Of a stretch of 64,000 nt of DNA, positions 20,301 to 27,853 are shown piece by piece; within the stretch, counting starts at the first letter, position 1, and each line of letters opens with the position of its first letter. Origin of the DNA: Acidobacteriota bacterium (GTDB taxonomy: Bacteria > Acidobacteriota > Polarisedimenticolia > JACPZX01). The position numbers and the translations under genes were made by a program. Location: NCBI GenBank assembly GCA_016195325.1, contig JACPZX010000098.1:1-64000 (forward strand), read 5' to 3'. The notes beneath the pieces are model-generated. The model worked only from the letters and a program-made list of their open reading frames with translations, ran no database searches and was not told the origin of the DNA.

Positions 20301-20317
20301 CCGGAGCTCAGCGATGA
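14348..20317 (+). CDS. RHS/YD-repeat giant protein with C-terminal papain-like putative toxin domain
   Basis: A 1,989-residue protein starting after AGGAGA (14337-14342) with a signal-like N-terminus. Residues 50-1440 or so contain many YD/RHS repeats (YDPLGNPT, YDPAGRLIESE, YDYEHDDRERLTRV). Two fibronectin type III-like modules interrupt at about 1470-1660 (YYYELTSVDMSGN, YVYEIRSVDTAGL). The RHS core then closes with HLGTPRVLTDEMG, GRFLAADPSL and NGSPMDTLDPDG, after which polymorphic toxins carry a variable tip. The tip here is 175 residues from 1815: LMHTSFFYDDG with H1841, and YSLSSNNCHDYAGAVLDAY with C1911. A His before an NC-type Cys resembles circularly permuted papain folds such as NlpC/P60, LRAT or PPPDE. 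The gene overlaps the next one by 4 nt, as toxin and immunity genes often do. Confidence 0.85.
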   Translation: MTHAPHASLPTLGLTVIALPIVFALGVTPAPGATSADFARGFVTGQAYQDGLSESVNLYNFNPVVSVPLSPTYTVSDALSYGLTAYYNAGLRWAMSSDHTHSSYGLSYGNADFNGWLGAGWRLDFGKVVNFIERDSASRCVESASNYLDPGGAFHVISPDVVYTMDGTNTIVTQTARLTKSISACLVPTKLENNDQRWFRTADPNTGQITQIADLTQLNQVNITYYGPSDFDSFTNPAAYDYSSPFAENQEQTRAIKRVTDTRGRVIDMTLDGVAAGARGRMVLSDVAAPVFGDNPASPTGHWTLHYESRSGFTVPDPSWGTLDPNSPPGPFPLLTRIEFPSAGGARLTYTFDYNEHGELSEIRTPGGARTVYEWGDEFVSSDPDADTPSAWPVARVLVRRTVYPSPYDAPGAAHTFTYLHNRYPARCDSNHVVFDKWRALVTDPEGNDTEYRFFTTRSWPYADRPHDYPRNGAPGAVKVYKGHAPRWRAGATGPSERDPGDPGTGLLTRATYSRYMYQDPNWIDWLHVLGTQTIYFDDRLATGFLPLDPNATDPACIANREMDTPVGDSTLEGWAWQAEVHDPNNWFSHQTVNGREYKRTYIGNLVGPRELEIQGEGLDLCPLRPQFGEFRTIKEGGVLKELSQTGNGGICIRRNDLTRSYDYADRGVLYSRDIAQTPTWTAGMLTAIAHSGGDPVSADPNAMGNAPVTYTESLGYNAGALSSRKFAGVSWYSLDRTIDPASGLPAVSRDSAGVATTLGYDALGRTVSVAPLSPEMATMFVYSAETRSFTDAGGVTNTHVFSRSVEVNRGDFLGSSSGIYAKYEYDGLGRLVRETRGKPNGALMEQTRAYDGLGAPTFTSVWHNPGLSGTGTTISYRDGDASYPPSGRREPFGRPMKVTNAVGNARTYSYFGLNDRVTDYNVNVPPNQQTSPTDPSHAATTTTYRDHRGHVRIVSPPIDPITQAPAAAPAVYAYNYGGRLTAVKLLQSLAMQAYDVADPNTPDLRSDRFAIVPSAGFVQTRAFVHDNLGLLRETVEPETGHTWNRAYDPLGNPTVFQDNGMRATRLSYDPAGRLIESEVAIPDSSYRIRALYTYANDPGSIGAHGTALSKLVRAETREGRGASAAVEREFFYGGVGGRLSQERDRYGSFWGGATPWLTTSYVFDNFGLPSRLTYPIPDASPRVPTAIAYRYAHGYLTEIDSNKGTGDPNVLTPMAIVGYNPRAVPSSLTYSNGVTERFSSDILGRPTGVTVQAGASGWWDSGAYRFDGAGNLVGIGLQNYAYDPVGRLVGSTTATMDAFPMYYSQSFGYDRYGSMTARTGSLGGSQTFDVDPNTNRVRALNPASANLRFEYDPVGSVTTDGVYDYEHDDRERLTRVRLKSSSVDVDSYGYDERGWRVRKTDSATDRTTAYVRDLDGHVLSEYAMPAGTSLEPHWKKDYVHALGRHLAAIENIEPDEPSGEISSASRAGATPSVTLAWLPVPSADIYGYHVYRSSAGPTGPYVRLTASAPVTSTTFTDTSVAPGAPYYYELTSVDMSGNESPETPPRKITPGDATPPSAPSQFTGSTEDGVALTWTAAADSGGDLAGQRLYRNPTGVALSPLGGLLPAGASSYLDSTAVPGTEYVYEIRSVDTAGLESGPNPQVTLTPTAPGGGTGGAGGSCGEHCMPGKDSLLLPRYPAPSLPGEAFEDLADPASVEGDYRIVFYHVDHLGTPRVLTDEMGDVVGEYALFPFGEEVPGPWPIAASSNTHWFTGHERDLGVGADDMLARTFHPASGRFLAADPSLRNVNLRSPGTLDGYAYVNGSPMDTLDPDGMASLRCRPLNTVLGLHVGSPDSRSLMHTSFFYDDGASPPNSGFFPGGVGPDRPDELKYYGAPVQNHLNDTLLRQAELLVRATGKFDAEDYSLSSNNCHDYAGAVLDAYMRLAHGRKLLNDCRDQRDVDACRKLERSCHLKEVPEDVCQQYEDARRQGALPAHQFIVPGSIPGAQR

Positions 20318-20820
20318 CCGCAGATCGCACCGGCCGTTCCCTGGCGACGTCGGTTCCCGCCGTTCTTGTCTCAGGGGTGATGCTCGCCGCGCTCACGTCT
20401 CTCTCGACCTCCATGAAGATTCCCACGGTTCTGGCGCCGATCCCCTTCCCCCTCGTCATCGCCGAGGTGGATTACCCGGGCGCGGTCGTGTGGGTTGCGG
20501 CGGTGGCGTTCTGGATCGTGGGCGTTCGCCTCTTTCTCGGACACGCCGTCATTCCGGGCTACTCGCTCGTCCTGTTCGGCGGGGTGGTCCTGGCGGACGC
20601 CGCATGGCTGGCGGTCAACGCGGAACACGGCGTCCTGTTCCAGGGTGCCTGGCATACCGCAGCCGTCGTCTCCGGCAACGCCATCATCGCGTCATGCCTG
20701 ACGTGGCTCGCGTGGTCGGGACGCCGGCAGCCGGCGTTCTGGAGGAGCCTCGCGTTCCACTGGGGGCTCTTCGCCTGGCTCTCCTGGTACGCGTTCCCGT
20801 ACCTGGGAGAGCTGATCTAG
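20314..20820 (+). CDS. Four-helix membrane protein, candidate immunity protein
   Basis: A 168-residue integral membrane protein with four or five hydrophobic segments (for example SVPAVLVSGVMLAALTSL, VVWVAAVAFWIVGVRLFLG, YSLVLFGGVVLADAAWLAV). The ATG overlaps the stop of the RHS gene (ATGA), so its expression is tied to the putative toxin. No enzymatic motif is visible and I know no family for it. Immunity to the RHS tip is the best guess from position. Confidence 0.6.
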   Translation: MTADRTGRSLATSVPAVLVSGVMLAALTSLSTSMKIPTVLAPIPFPLVIAEVDYPGAVVWVAAVAFWIVGVRLFLGHAVIPGYSLVLFGGVVLADAAWLAVNAEHGVLFQGAWHTAAVVSGNAIIASCLTWLAWSGRRQPAFWRSLAFHWGLFAWLSWYAFPYLGELI

Positions 20821-20847
20821 CGGAACAGGACGGAGAGGGCCTCCGCG

Positions 20848-21258
20848 ATGAAGCGGTTCGAGCGTGCTCTGTGGCTCGCGGGCGCGGGAACCATCGTCAT
20901 GGTCGTCGCGGTCGGGTTGGAAGGAGACTTTTTCTTCGCCGCGGAGCTTGCGGCCATCGCGCTCGGGTGTCTCCTCTCCGCCCTCATCGTCAGGAGGAGC
21001 ACGCGGGGCGCGAGCGTCACGCCAGAGTGGGCCCTGTTCACGATCCTGACGCTGGCCGTTTCCATCGGAGTGGGCGGGTGGAATCGCCATCACGAGCGGA
21101 CGGTGGAGCGGAACTTCATCACCGTGTGCCTCACCAGCGGCCTCGCCGAGGCGTGCGAGAACGCGCGAAGCGTGTGCGACTACTGGAAGTGGCGAGGGGA
21201 TGAGCCCCTCGAGTGCGCCTCCGTCCGGCGAGTTCTTTCCCTGGAGGCGAGACGGTGA
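20848..21258 (+). CDS. Small membrane protein with cysteine-containing C-terminus
   Basis: A 136-residue protein with three hydrophobic segments (LWLAGAGTIVMVVAVGL, FAAELAAIALGCLLSALIV, WALFTILTLAVSIGVGG) and a soluble C-terminal tail holding four cysteines (VCLTSGLAEACENARSVCDYW, then LECASV; two disulfides are possible if periplasmic). It begins 27 bp after the previous gene behind a GGAG. It may be a second immunity or accessory protein of the RHS locus; I recognise no domain. Confidence 0.55.
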   Translation: MKRFERALWLAGAGTIVMVVAVGLEGDFFFAAELAAIALGCLLSALIVRRSTRGASVTPEWALFTILTLAVSIGVGGWNRHHERTVERNFITVCLTSGLAEACENARSVCDYWKWRGDEPLECASVRRVLSLEARR

Positions 21259-21274
21259 TCGTCCCGCCGCCCCC

Positions 21275-22792
21275 TTACCCCTCCCGCAGCACCGCGAGGA
21301 ACGCCTCGCCGTACCGCTCCAGCTTCGCCGGCCCGACCCCCGACAGCGCGAGCAGCCCGTCGCGATCCTTCGGCACCGCCGCGGCCATCTGGCGGAGCAC
21401 CGCGTCGCTGAAGACGATGTACGCCGGAACCCCCTCGCCGTCGGCAAGCTTCTTCCTTAGAATGCGCAACCGCTCGAAAAGCTCCGCGTCCACGGGGCCG
21501 AGATCGATCGCCGCGCCGCGCGCCGTCTTCCCGGAGCCCGGGACGCGCCGCTCGGGAGCGACGCGAGCCACGAGCGACTCGACCCCGACGCCGCGGCAGA
21601 CGTCGCACGAGGCGACGCACGGATCGATGATCTCGTCGAGGTAGCGCGCGATCGCCTGGTGGCGGCAGCCGCCGCCGTCGACGAGGCGGAACATCTCGAC
21701 CGTCTTGCGGCGCGTCTCGGCGCGAAGCTCCTCGTCCTCGGTCGCGCCGAGGAAGGCGTCGTAGCCGATGACGTCGGCCCAGGAGTACATCAGGACGCAG
21801 TCGCTCTCCAGGCCGTCGCGCCCCGCGCGGCCGATCTCCTGGTACCAGGCCTCGACGCTCTTCGGCATGTCGCGGTGGACGACGAAGCGCACGTTGCTCT
21901 TGTCGATCCCCATCCCGAAGGCGACGGTCGCCACGACCACGTCGATCTCGTCGCGGGCGAAGGCGTCCTGCGTGCGGGCCCGCTCGTCGTCGGGGAGCCC
22001 CGCGTGGTAGGGCGCCGCGCGCACGCCGCGTGAGGCGAGCCACGACGAGGTCGTCTCGACTCCCTTGCGGCTCAGGCAGTAGACGATGCCGCTCTCCCCC
22101 GCGTGGCGCCGGGCGATGCCGAGGATGTCGTCGCGCGTCGTGCGCCCCGTCCCCTTCTTGTGCGCGGTGATGACGAGGTTGGGGCGGAAGAAAGACCCCT
22201 TGAACCCCTCGGGCTTCTTCATCCCGAGCTGGCGGATGATGTCGCCGACGACGCGTCGCGTGGCCGTCGCCGTCAGCGCCAGGACGGGGATGTCCCCCAG
22301 CTCCTGCTTGAGTCCGCCGAGCCGCCGGTACGCCGGCCTGAAGTCGTGACCCCAGTGGCTGATGCAGTGCGCCTCGTCCACGACGACGAGGCTGACGCGG
22401 CAGCCGGCGATGAGGGAGCGCAGCGACCCCTCGAGACCCTCGGGGGCGACGTAGAGGAGCTCCAGCTCGCCGCGGCGGAGCCGGGCGAGGCGCTCCCTGC
22501 GCTCCTCGAAGTCGAGGCTCGAGTTGATGACCGCGGCCCGGAAGCCCACACGCGTGAGGGCGTCGACCTGGTCCTTCATGAGGGAGATGAGGGGCGAGAC
22601 GACGAGGACCGCGCCGGGGAGGAGGCGCGCCGGGATCTGGAAGGTGAGGGACTTGCCGGCCCCCGTCGGCATCACGCCGATGCAGTCTCGCCCGGCGAGG
22701 ACGGCGTCGATGATGTGGCGCTGCCCCGGGCGGAACTCGCGGTAGCCGAACACGCTCTCGAGGACTTCCTGGGGACCGGGGGTCTCGGGCAT
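21275..22792 (-). CDS. recQ: ATP-dependent DNA helicase RecQ
   Basis: A 505-residue SF2 helicase. FGYREFRPGQ is the RecQ motif 0, GAGKS at 44-48 the Walker A, and DEAHCISHWGHDFRP at 139-153 motif II with the RecQ aromatic loop. Further helicase motifs such as QEIGRAGRDG follow. The RecQ-Ct zinc site is seen in GGCRHQAIARYL, then DPCVASCDVC. The C-terminal 75 residues look like one HRDC domain (LLALSGVGPAKLERYGEAF). It unwinds recombination and replication intermediates. The protein is shorter than E. coli RecQ (about 610), so the winged-helix region is reduced or divergent. It converges with the RHS locus and is followed by a short gap to the hydrolase gene. Confidence 0.92.
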   Translation of the reverse strand: MPETPGPQEVLESVFGYREFRPGQRHIIDAVLAGRDCIGVMPTGAGKSLTFQIPARLLPGAVLVVSPLISLMKDQVDALTRVGFRAAVINSSLDFEERRERLARLRRGELELLYVAPEGLEGSLRSLIAGCRVSLVVVDEAHCISHWGHDFRPAYRRLGGLKQELGDIPVLALTATATRRVVGDIIRQLGMKKPEGFKGSFFRPNLVITAHKKGTGRTTRDDILGIARRHAGESGIVYCLSRKGVETTSSWLASRGVRAAPYHAGLPDDERARTQDAFARDEIDVVVATVAFGMGIDKSNVRFVVHRDMPKSVEAWYQEIGRAGRDGLESDCVLMYSWADVIGYDAFLGATEDEELRAETRRKTVEMFRLVDGGGCRHQAIARYLDEIIDPCVASCDVCRGVGVESLVARVAPERRVPGSGKTARGAAIDLGPVDAELFERLRILRKKLADGEGVPAYIVFSDAVLRQMAAAVPKDRDGLLALSGVGPAKLERYGEAFLAVLREG

Positions 22793-22807
22793 CGGCCGCA
22801 GTATCGC

Positions 22808-24214
22808 TCACCCGAGCTTCTTCATCATCTCCTTGAAGCGATCCTCGTCCTTGATCGACGCGAGGTCGGCGTCGGCGAGGATCGCGGCGCGGTCGCGGTA
22901 ACCCGCGTCGATGGCGCGGCCGAGGGCGGAGAGCGCCTCGTCCTTCCGTCCCGCGAGGGCGTACATGCACGCGAGGTTGTAGTGCATCGACGGGTTCACG
23001 GGGCCGGCCTCGATCGCGCGCTCGAAGTCGCGCGCCGCCTCGTCGTACTGCTTGAGCCCGGCGTGGCCGAGGCCGATGAAGGCGAAGGTCTGGCCGTTCG
23101 ACCCGTGGGCGTCAACGGCTCGTCGCAGATAGTCGATCCCCTTCTGGTACTGGCCGGTCGTGACGTAGGACTGCCCGAGCATGTGGTACGTCTGCGGGTC
23201 GTCCTCGCCGAGGGTCGCCGCGCGCTCGAGGGTCCGGGTCCCCTCCTGGAAGCGGCGCGTCTGCATCTGCGCCTGTCCGAGGCGCGCCAGCACCGTCACG
23301 TCGTTCGGGTCCTTCGCGAGGAGGGCGCCGTAGGCCTCCGCGGTCTTCGGCCAGTCCTGCTGGAAGAAGTACCCGAGCGCCTCGCGCTCCGGCGTCTCGG
23401 TGACGGCGCCCGCGGCCACCGGCTTGAGGTGCTCGTCGAAGAAGCCAATCGTCCGTCGGATCGCGTCGCGCGTCTCCTGCGTGTTGTCGAAGATGTCGAA
23501 GGCGTGGTGCGCGCCGGGAAGGTTGAGGAGAGTCCACGGGGCGTTGCTCTCGGTGATCTTCGGGGTCAGCCGCGCGATCAGATCGCTCATGAAGGGGGAG
23601 TCCTTCCCCGCCCGGACGAGGAGGACCGGAAGGTCGGGTCTGAGGGAGGCGACGTCGCCGCCGCCGTAGTAGAAGACCGCGGCGCGAAGCGATGCGTCGG
23701 GATGCCCCATCGCGTACGTCAGCCCGGCCCGCACGTTCGCCGAGCAGGCCCAGATTCCGAGGCGCGCGGTGTCGATGCCGTGCTTCGCCCCGTTCGCTTC
23801 CAGGTAGGCCATCAGGTCGGCGACGTCGCCGTTCGGGTCGGGGCCTCGCGCCTCGTGCGTCACGGCCACGTACCCCGAAGCGGCCATGAGCCTCGGCCAC
23901 GACGTGTACTGCCCCCACGACTTCACCTTCGGCCCGCCGTCCGGCGGATCGCCGACGCCGTTGATGAAGACGACGGCGGGGAGAGGCGAGCCCGCCTTCG
24001 CATCGGGCGGAGAGTAGACGTCCATCTTGAGGGCGCCGCCGTCGATCGTCTTGTACGGGAGGTCGGCAGCGACCTTCACCTGCGCCATCGCGGGGGTCTC
24101 GTAGAGGATCGGATAATGCGTCAGGTCGTGCTCGGGCTTCACCGGCGGGGCCTCGGCGAAGACCGGGAGGGCGCAGAGCAGGGCGAGCACGACGACGGGG
24201 AGCGGGATTCGCAT
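22808..24214 (-). CDS. Secreted alpha/beta hydrolase with C-terminal TPR repeats
   Basis: A 468-residue protein with a signal peptide (MRIPLPVVVLALLCALPVFA). Residues 60-275 are an alpha/beta hydrolase of the dienelactone-hydrolase type: PAVVFINGVG (oxyanion region), nucleophile context IWACSANVR, acid VRAGKDSPF and histidine GAHHAFD. The nucleophile elbow is A-C-S-A-N rather than G-x-S-x-G, which is atypical. Residues 290-450 are about four TPR units (YHMLGQSYVTTGQYQKGIDY, HYNLACMYALAGRKDEAL). A GGAGGA seven bases upstream supports the ATG. The substrate is unknown; the TPRs suggest it works in a complex. Confidence 0.75.
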   Translation of the reverse strand: MRIPLPVVVLALLCALPVFAEAPPVKPEHDLTHYPILYETPAMAQVKVAADLPYKTIDGGALKMDVYSPPDAKAGSPLPAVVFINGVGDPPDGGPKVKSWGQYTSWPRLMAASGYVAVTHEARGPDPNGDVADLMAYLEANGAKHGIDTARLGIWACSANVRAGLTYAMGHPDASLRAAVFYYGGGDVASLRPDLPVLLVRAGKDSPFMSDLIARLTPKITESNAPWTLLNLPGAHHAFDIFDNTQETRDAIRRTIGFFDEHLKPVAAGAVTETPEREALGYFFQQDWPKTAEAYGALLAKDPNDVTVLARLGQAQMQTRRFQEGTRTLERAATLGEDDPQTYHMLGQSYVTTGQYQKGIDYLRRAVDAHGSNGQTFAFIGLGHAGLKQYDEAARDFERAIEAGPVNPSMHYNLACMYALAGRKDEALSALGRAIDAGYRDRAAILADADLASIKDEDRFKEMMKKLG

Positions 24215-24357
24215 GGTCGTATCCTCCGGCGTTGTGGACGAATCGGAGACTTGGACCCCGCCGGGGGGGGATGGGTTGCCGCGCCCGCCACGATTGAGAC
24301 ATACCGGGACATCGTGTAGCTTCCGGCTGGTTTTCCGGGCGTCGCCGACGCTCCATC

Positions 24358-25227
24358 ATGATGGGGGGGACGGGATTGGGATTGCGCGCGCGAGGAGCCC
24401 TCGCTCCGGCCCTGGTCCTCGCCCTTGCCGCCTCCTCGCCCGCGACCGCAGCGTGGGTCGGCGAGATCCAGACCGGCGTCACGTCGGACGACAACGTCAA
24501 CCGCGCGCGGCGCGGCGCCGACGAGCGCGGCGACGGCGCGGCGACCTTCTCGGGGTTCGCGGGGGAGAGGTTCCAGCTCTCGACCAGCGGAAGCCTCACC
24601 CTTCTCGGCACGCTCGCCGCGGCCGACTTCAGCCGGTTCGACGGCCTCGATCGCGTCATGCCCGGCGGCTCGGTCGCCTGGACCGTCAAGACGAGGCTCG
24701 GGGCGGGGGCTCCGTGGATTCAGATCGCGGCTTCCGCCGCCCACGACGACGTCCGCGACGCGGCGCGCGAGGGATGGCTCTACCAGGGGCGCGTGCGGAG
24801 CGGATGGCAGGCGGGCCCTGTCGTCACCATGACCGCCGAGGGGAGCTGGACGGGGCGCACCGCCCACGACGAGGTCTTCGGCCAGCGCGCCACGGCGCTT
24901 TCCCTGCGCGCCGACGCCGCGCCGTGGCGGAGGATCGCGCTCCACGCCTCGTACGAGATCCGCCGCGGCGACGTGACGTCGTCGTCCCCGAAGGACCCCG
25001 CCGCGCGCGCCGCGTCGAAGACGCTCCTTCCCGACGCGGTCTTCGGCGCGGCGTTCGTCGCCTACCGCCTCGAGGCGACGTCGCACGATCTCAAGGTGGG
25101 GCTCAACCTCGCCGCCGGGCGGCACGCGTCGTTCGACCTCTCGGTCGAGCGCGTTCTCGCCCTCGCGACGGCCGGCCTCGACTACACGATCGACCGCGCG
25201 ACCGGGGTCTTCCTCTACCGATTCTGA
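24358..25227 (+). CDS. Putative outer-membrane beta-barrel protein
   Basis: A 289-residue protein with a signal peptide (ALAPALVLALAASSPATA). Its body alternates short strands (FQLSTSGSLTLLGTLAAADF, VVTMTAEGSWTG) and ends in GVFLYRF, a C-terminal aromatic strand expected of an outer-membrane barrel. It starts a three-gene run with the cupredoxin gene (14 bp away) and the cyclase gene. No family name is evident. ATG 24361 is an equally possible start; no clear ribosome site precedes either. Confidence 0.6.
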   Translation: MMGGTGLGLRARGALAPALVLALAASSPATAAWVGEIQTGVTSDDNVNRARRGADERGDGAATFSGFAGERFQLSTSGSLTLLGTLAAADFSRFDGLDRVMPGGSVAWTVKTRLGAGAPWIQIAASAAHDDVRDAAREGWLYQGRVRSGWQAGPVVTMTAEGSWTGRTAHDEVFGQRATALSLRADAAPWRRIALHASYEIRRGDVTSSSPKDPAARAASKTLLPDAVFGAAFVAYRLEATSHDLKVGLNLAAGRHASFDLSVERVLALATAGLDYTIDRATGVFLYRF

Positions 25228-25241
25228 GCCCGAGGGGTGAG

Positions 25242-25901
25242 ATGAGACTGCCGTGGATCGCCATCCTCTGCGCCGCCGTCGCGGCCGCCGCCGGCGCCCC
25301 GCGCGCCGCCTCGCTCGACGTGACGGTGCGCGACGCGGCCGGCGCCCCGGTCGAGGACGCCGTGATCGTGGCGATCCCGGCCTCGCCGGCGCCGAAGCCG
25401 AAGGGGGACCGCCCCCCCGAGGTCATCGACCAGATCGACAAGGAGTTCGTGCCGGCGCTGAAGGTCGTCCAGGTCGGGGCGTCGGTGATCTTCCCCAACA
25501 AGGACAATATCCGGCATCATGTGTACTCGTTCTCGCCCGCGAAGAAGTTCGAGCTGCCGCTCTACAAGGGGGTGCCCGCGCAGCCGGTCGTCTTCGACAG
25601 GGCGGGCCTGGTGATCCTGGGATGCAACATCCACGATTGGATGATCGGCTACGTCTACGTCGTCGACTCGCCGTGGTTCTCGAAGACGGGGAGGGACGGG
25701 AGCGCGCGCCTGGTCGATCTCCCCGCCGGCGAGTACGACGTCGAGGCCTTCCACCCCCGCGCGAAGGATCCGGCCGAAGCCGAGCACGTGCGGGCGACCG
25801 TCGGAGCAGCCGATCCCGCGCCCGTCTCGTTCCAGATGGCGCTGAAGGCCCCCATGCGCAGCACGCGGCCGCCGCGGGACGGCGCCGCCGCCTACCCCTG
25901 A
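25242..25901 (+). CDS. Periplasmic cupredoxin-like (methylamine-utilisation-type) protein
   Basis: A 219-residue protein with a signal peptide (MRLPWIAILCAAVAAAAGAPRA). It has type 1 copper-site features: His residues in NIRHHVYSFS, then a C-x2-H-x2-M cluster in LGCNIHDWMIGYVYV. VGASVIFPNKDNIRHHV is typical of the plastocyanin-like proteins labelled methylamine utilisation protein. A carboxypeptidase-regulatory-like strand set (VTVRDAAGAPVEDAVIVA) and a second beta domain flank it. It probably carries electrons or binds copper in the periplasm. The start at 25242 follows a GAGGGG; the longer open frame upstream belongs to other genes. Confidence 0.8.
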   Translation: MRLPWIAILCAAVAAAAGAPRAASLDVTVRDAAGAPVEDAVIVAIPASPAPKPKGDRPPEVIDQIDKEFVPALKVVQVGASVIFPNKDNIRHHVYSFSPAKKFELPLYKGVPAQPVVFDRAGLVILGCNIHDWMIGYVYVVDSPWFSKTGRDGSARLVDLPAGEYDVEAFHPRAKDPAEAEHVRATVGAADPAPVSFQMALKAPMRSTRPPRDGAAAYP

Positions 25902-25931
25902 TCCGCTGCATCGCGGCGAGAGGCGCCTCCC

Positions 25932-27851
25932 GTGCGCTTCCGTAGCTTCCAGGCGCGCCTGCTCGTCTTCTTCCTGGGCCTCTTCGTCCTGGTCGAGGCG
26001 GCGGCCTTCTACACGATCAACGCGGCCCACGTGCGCAGCGCGCGCGCGCAGATCGACGCGCAGCTCGAGTACGTGGCCGGGGTCTTCGGCAAGATCCTGA
26101 CGTCCCGCACCGAGAGCCTCGTCGGCGCGGCGAAGCTCCTCTCGGGGGACTTCGCCTTCAAGGCGGCGTACGCGACGTCGGACGCCGACACGATCCTCTC
26201 GGCGCTCGAGAACCAGCGATCGCGCATCGGCGCCGACGTGATGCTGCTCGCCGGGCTCGACGGGACGATCGCCGCCGACACGCTCCACCCCGACGCCCGG
26301 GGCGCGAGGCTCCCGTTCATGCGGGCGATCGACGCGGCCGCCGAGAGGGGGGAGTCCCGGATCACCTCCATCGTCTTCCTCGACTCCCGCCCCTACATGA
26401 TGGTGACGGTCCCGCTCCTCGCGCCGATCCCCGAGGCATGGATCTGCGTCGGCTTCCTGATGGAGGACCCCTTCGTGGCGGAGTTCGCGAGGCAGACCCT
26501 CGTCGACGTCACGCTGATGCAGCGCGGCGCAGGCGATCGGTTCGACGTCTTCGCGACGACGCTCGCGACGCCCATCGCCGGCCGCCTCCCCGACGCGCTC
26601 GCCGGGAGCGGGTGGATCGCCGATCGGAGCTTCGCCCTCGACATGGCGGGGGTCGAGTACGTCGCCCTCGCGACACCCATCGCCGGCGCGACCGGCACTC
26701 CCGTCATCGCCGTCCTCCAGCGCTCGCTCGCGGAGGCGCTCGGCCCGTACCGGGCGCTCCGGAACGATCTCGCCCTCCTCTTCATAGGGGGAGTGATCCT
26801 CACGCTCGTCGTCGGCGTCGCCATCGCGCGATCGGTGACGCGCCCGGTGCTCCGCCTCGCCGAAGGCGCGCGTCGCGTCGAGAAGGGGGACTACAGCCAG
26901 CGGATCGACATCCCGCAGCAGGACGAGATCGGCCATCTCGCGGCGTCGTTCAACGAGATGGTGAAGGGGCTCGAGGAGAAGGACCGCGTGAGGAATCTCC
27001 TCGGCAAGGTCGTCTCCCCCGAGATCGCCCACCGGCTCCTGAGCGCAGGGGTCGAGCTGGGAGGGGAGGAGCGCGAGGTGACGATCCTCTTCGCGGACGT
27101 GAGGAACTTCACCCCGCTCGCGGAGGGGCGCTCCCCGCAGCAGGTCGTCTCGCTCCTGAACGCGTACCTCACGCGGATGAGCCGCGTCGTCGAGGAGAAC
27201 GGCGGCGTCGTCGACAAGTACGTCGGCGACGCGCTGATGGCGCTCTTCGGCGCCCCGATCGCGCACGAAGACGATCCCGCGCGCGCCGTGAGGGCCGCCC
27301 TCGGGATGGCGCGCGCCCTCGAGGAGCTGAACGAGGAGCTGAAGCGGGACGGGCTGCCGGCGCTCGCGATCGGGATCGGAGTCAACACCGCCGAGGTCGT
27401 CGTCGGCAACATGGGCTCGACCACGCGGCTCAACTACACCGCCATCGGCGACGGGGTGAACCTCGCGTCGCGCCTCGAGGGGCTCACGAAGGTGTACGGC
27501 GTCCCGATCCTCGTCAGCGAGGCGACCCGCGACAAGGCCGCCGGCTTCGTCTACCGCGAGATCGATCGGGCCCGGGTGAAGGGACGCGCCGCCGCCGTGA
27601 CGATGCACCAGCCCCTCGGGGAGGAGCGGGACGTCGATGCCGCGGCGCTCGTCAGGCTCAAGGGGTACCACGAGGCGCTGGCCGAGTTCCGGAGGCGGGA
27701 GTGGGCCGCCGCGCGGGAGAAACTGGAAGCCCTCGGGAACGCGACACCTCACGAGAGGCTCTATCATCTATATATGGAGCGGATCGCCGGGTTCGCCGCC
27801 GAGCCGCCCCCGGCCGACTGGGACGGAGCTCACTCGCACACGGAGAAGTGA
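25932..27851 (+). CDS. Membrane-bound class III adenylate/guanylate cyclase with sensor and HAMP
   Basis: A 639-residue receptor cyclase starting with GTG. An N-terminal helix (LLVFFLGLFVLVEAAAFYTI), an extracytoplasmic Cache-like region to about residue 275, and a second helix (LALLFIGGVILTLVVGVAIA) are followed by a HAMP domain (RPVLRLAEGARRVEKGDYSQ). The catalytic domain shows ILFADVRNFTPLAE (metal D389), VDKYVGDALMALFG (D433 and a specificity lysine) and YTAIGDGVNLASRLE, whose Asn and Arg stabilise the transition state. It should make cAMP from ATP in response to an external signal. It ends with a short TPR-like tail and directly precedes msrB. Confidence 0.9.
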   Translation: MRFRSFQARLLVFFLGLFVLVEAAAFYTINAAHVRSARAQIDAQLEYVAGVFGKILTSRTESLVGAAKLLSGDFAFKAAYATSDADTILSALENQRSRIGADVMLLAGLDGTIAADTLHPDARGARLPFMRAIDAAAERGESRITSIVFLDSRPYMMVTVPLLAPIPEAWICVGFLMEDPFVAEFARQTLVDVTLMQRGAGDRFDVFATTLATPIAGRLPDALAGSGWIADRSFALDMAGVEYVALATPIAGATGTPVIAVLQRSLAEALGPYRALRNDLALLFIGGVILTLVVGVAIARSVTRPVLRLAEGARRVEKGDYSQRIDIPQQDEIGHLAASFNEMVKGLEEKDRVRNLLGKVVSPEIAHRLLSAGVELGGEEREVTILFADVRNFTPLAEGRSPQQVVSLLNAYLTRMSRVVEENGGVVDKYVGDALMALFGAPIAHEDDPARAVRAALGMARALEELNEELKRDGLPALAIGIGVNTAEVVVGNMGSTTRLNYTAIGDGVNLASRLEGLTKVYGVPILVSEATRDKAAGFVYREIDRARVKGRAAAVTMHQPLGEERDVDAAALVRLKGYHEALAEFRRREWAAAREKLEALGNATPHERLYHLYMERIAGFAAEPPPADWDGAHSHTEK

Positions 27852-27853
27852 TC

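Noticed and set aside
24213-25241. Upstream extension of the cupredoxin reading frame
   Set aside because: The frame is open by chance through the barrel gene; the signal peptide and GAGGGG place the start at 25242.
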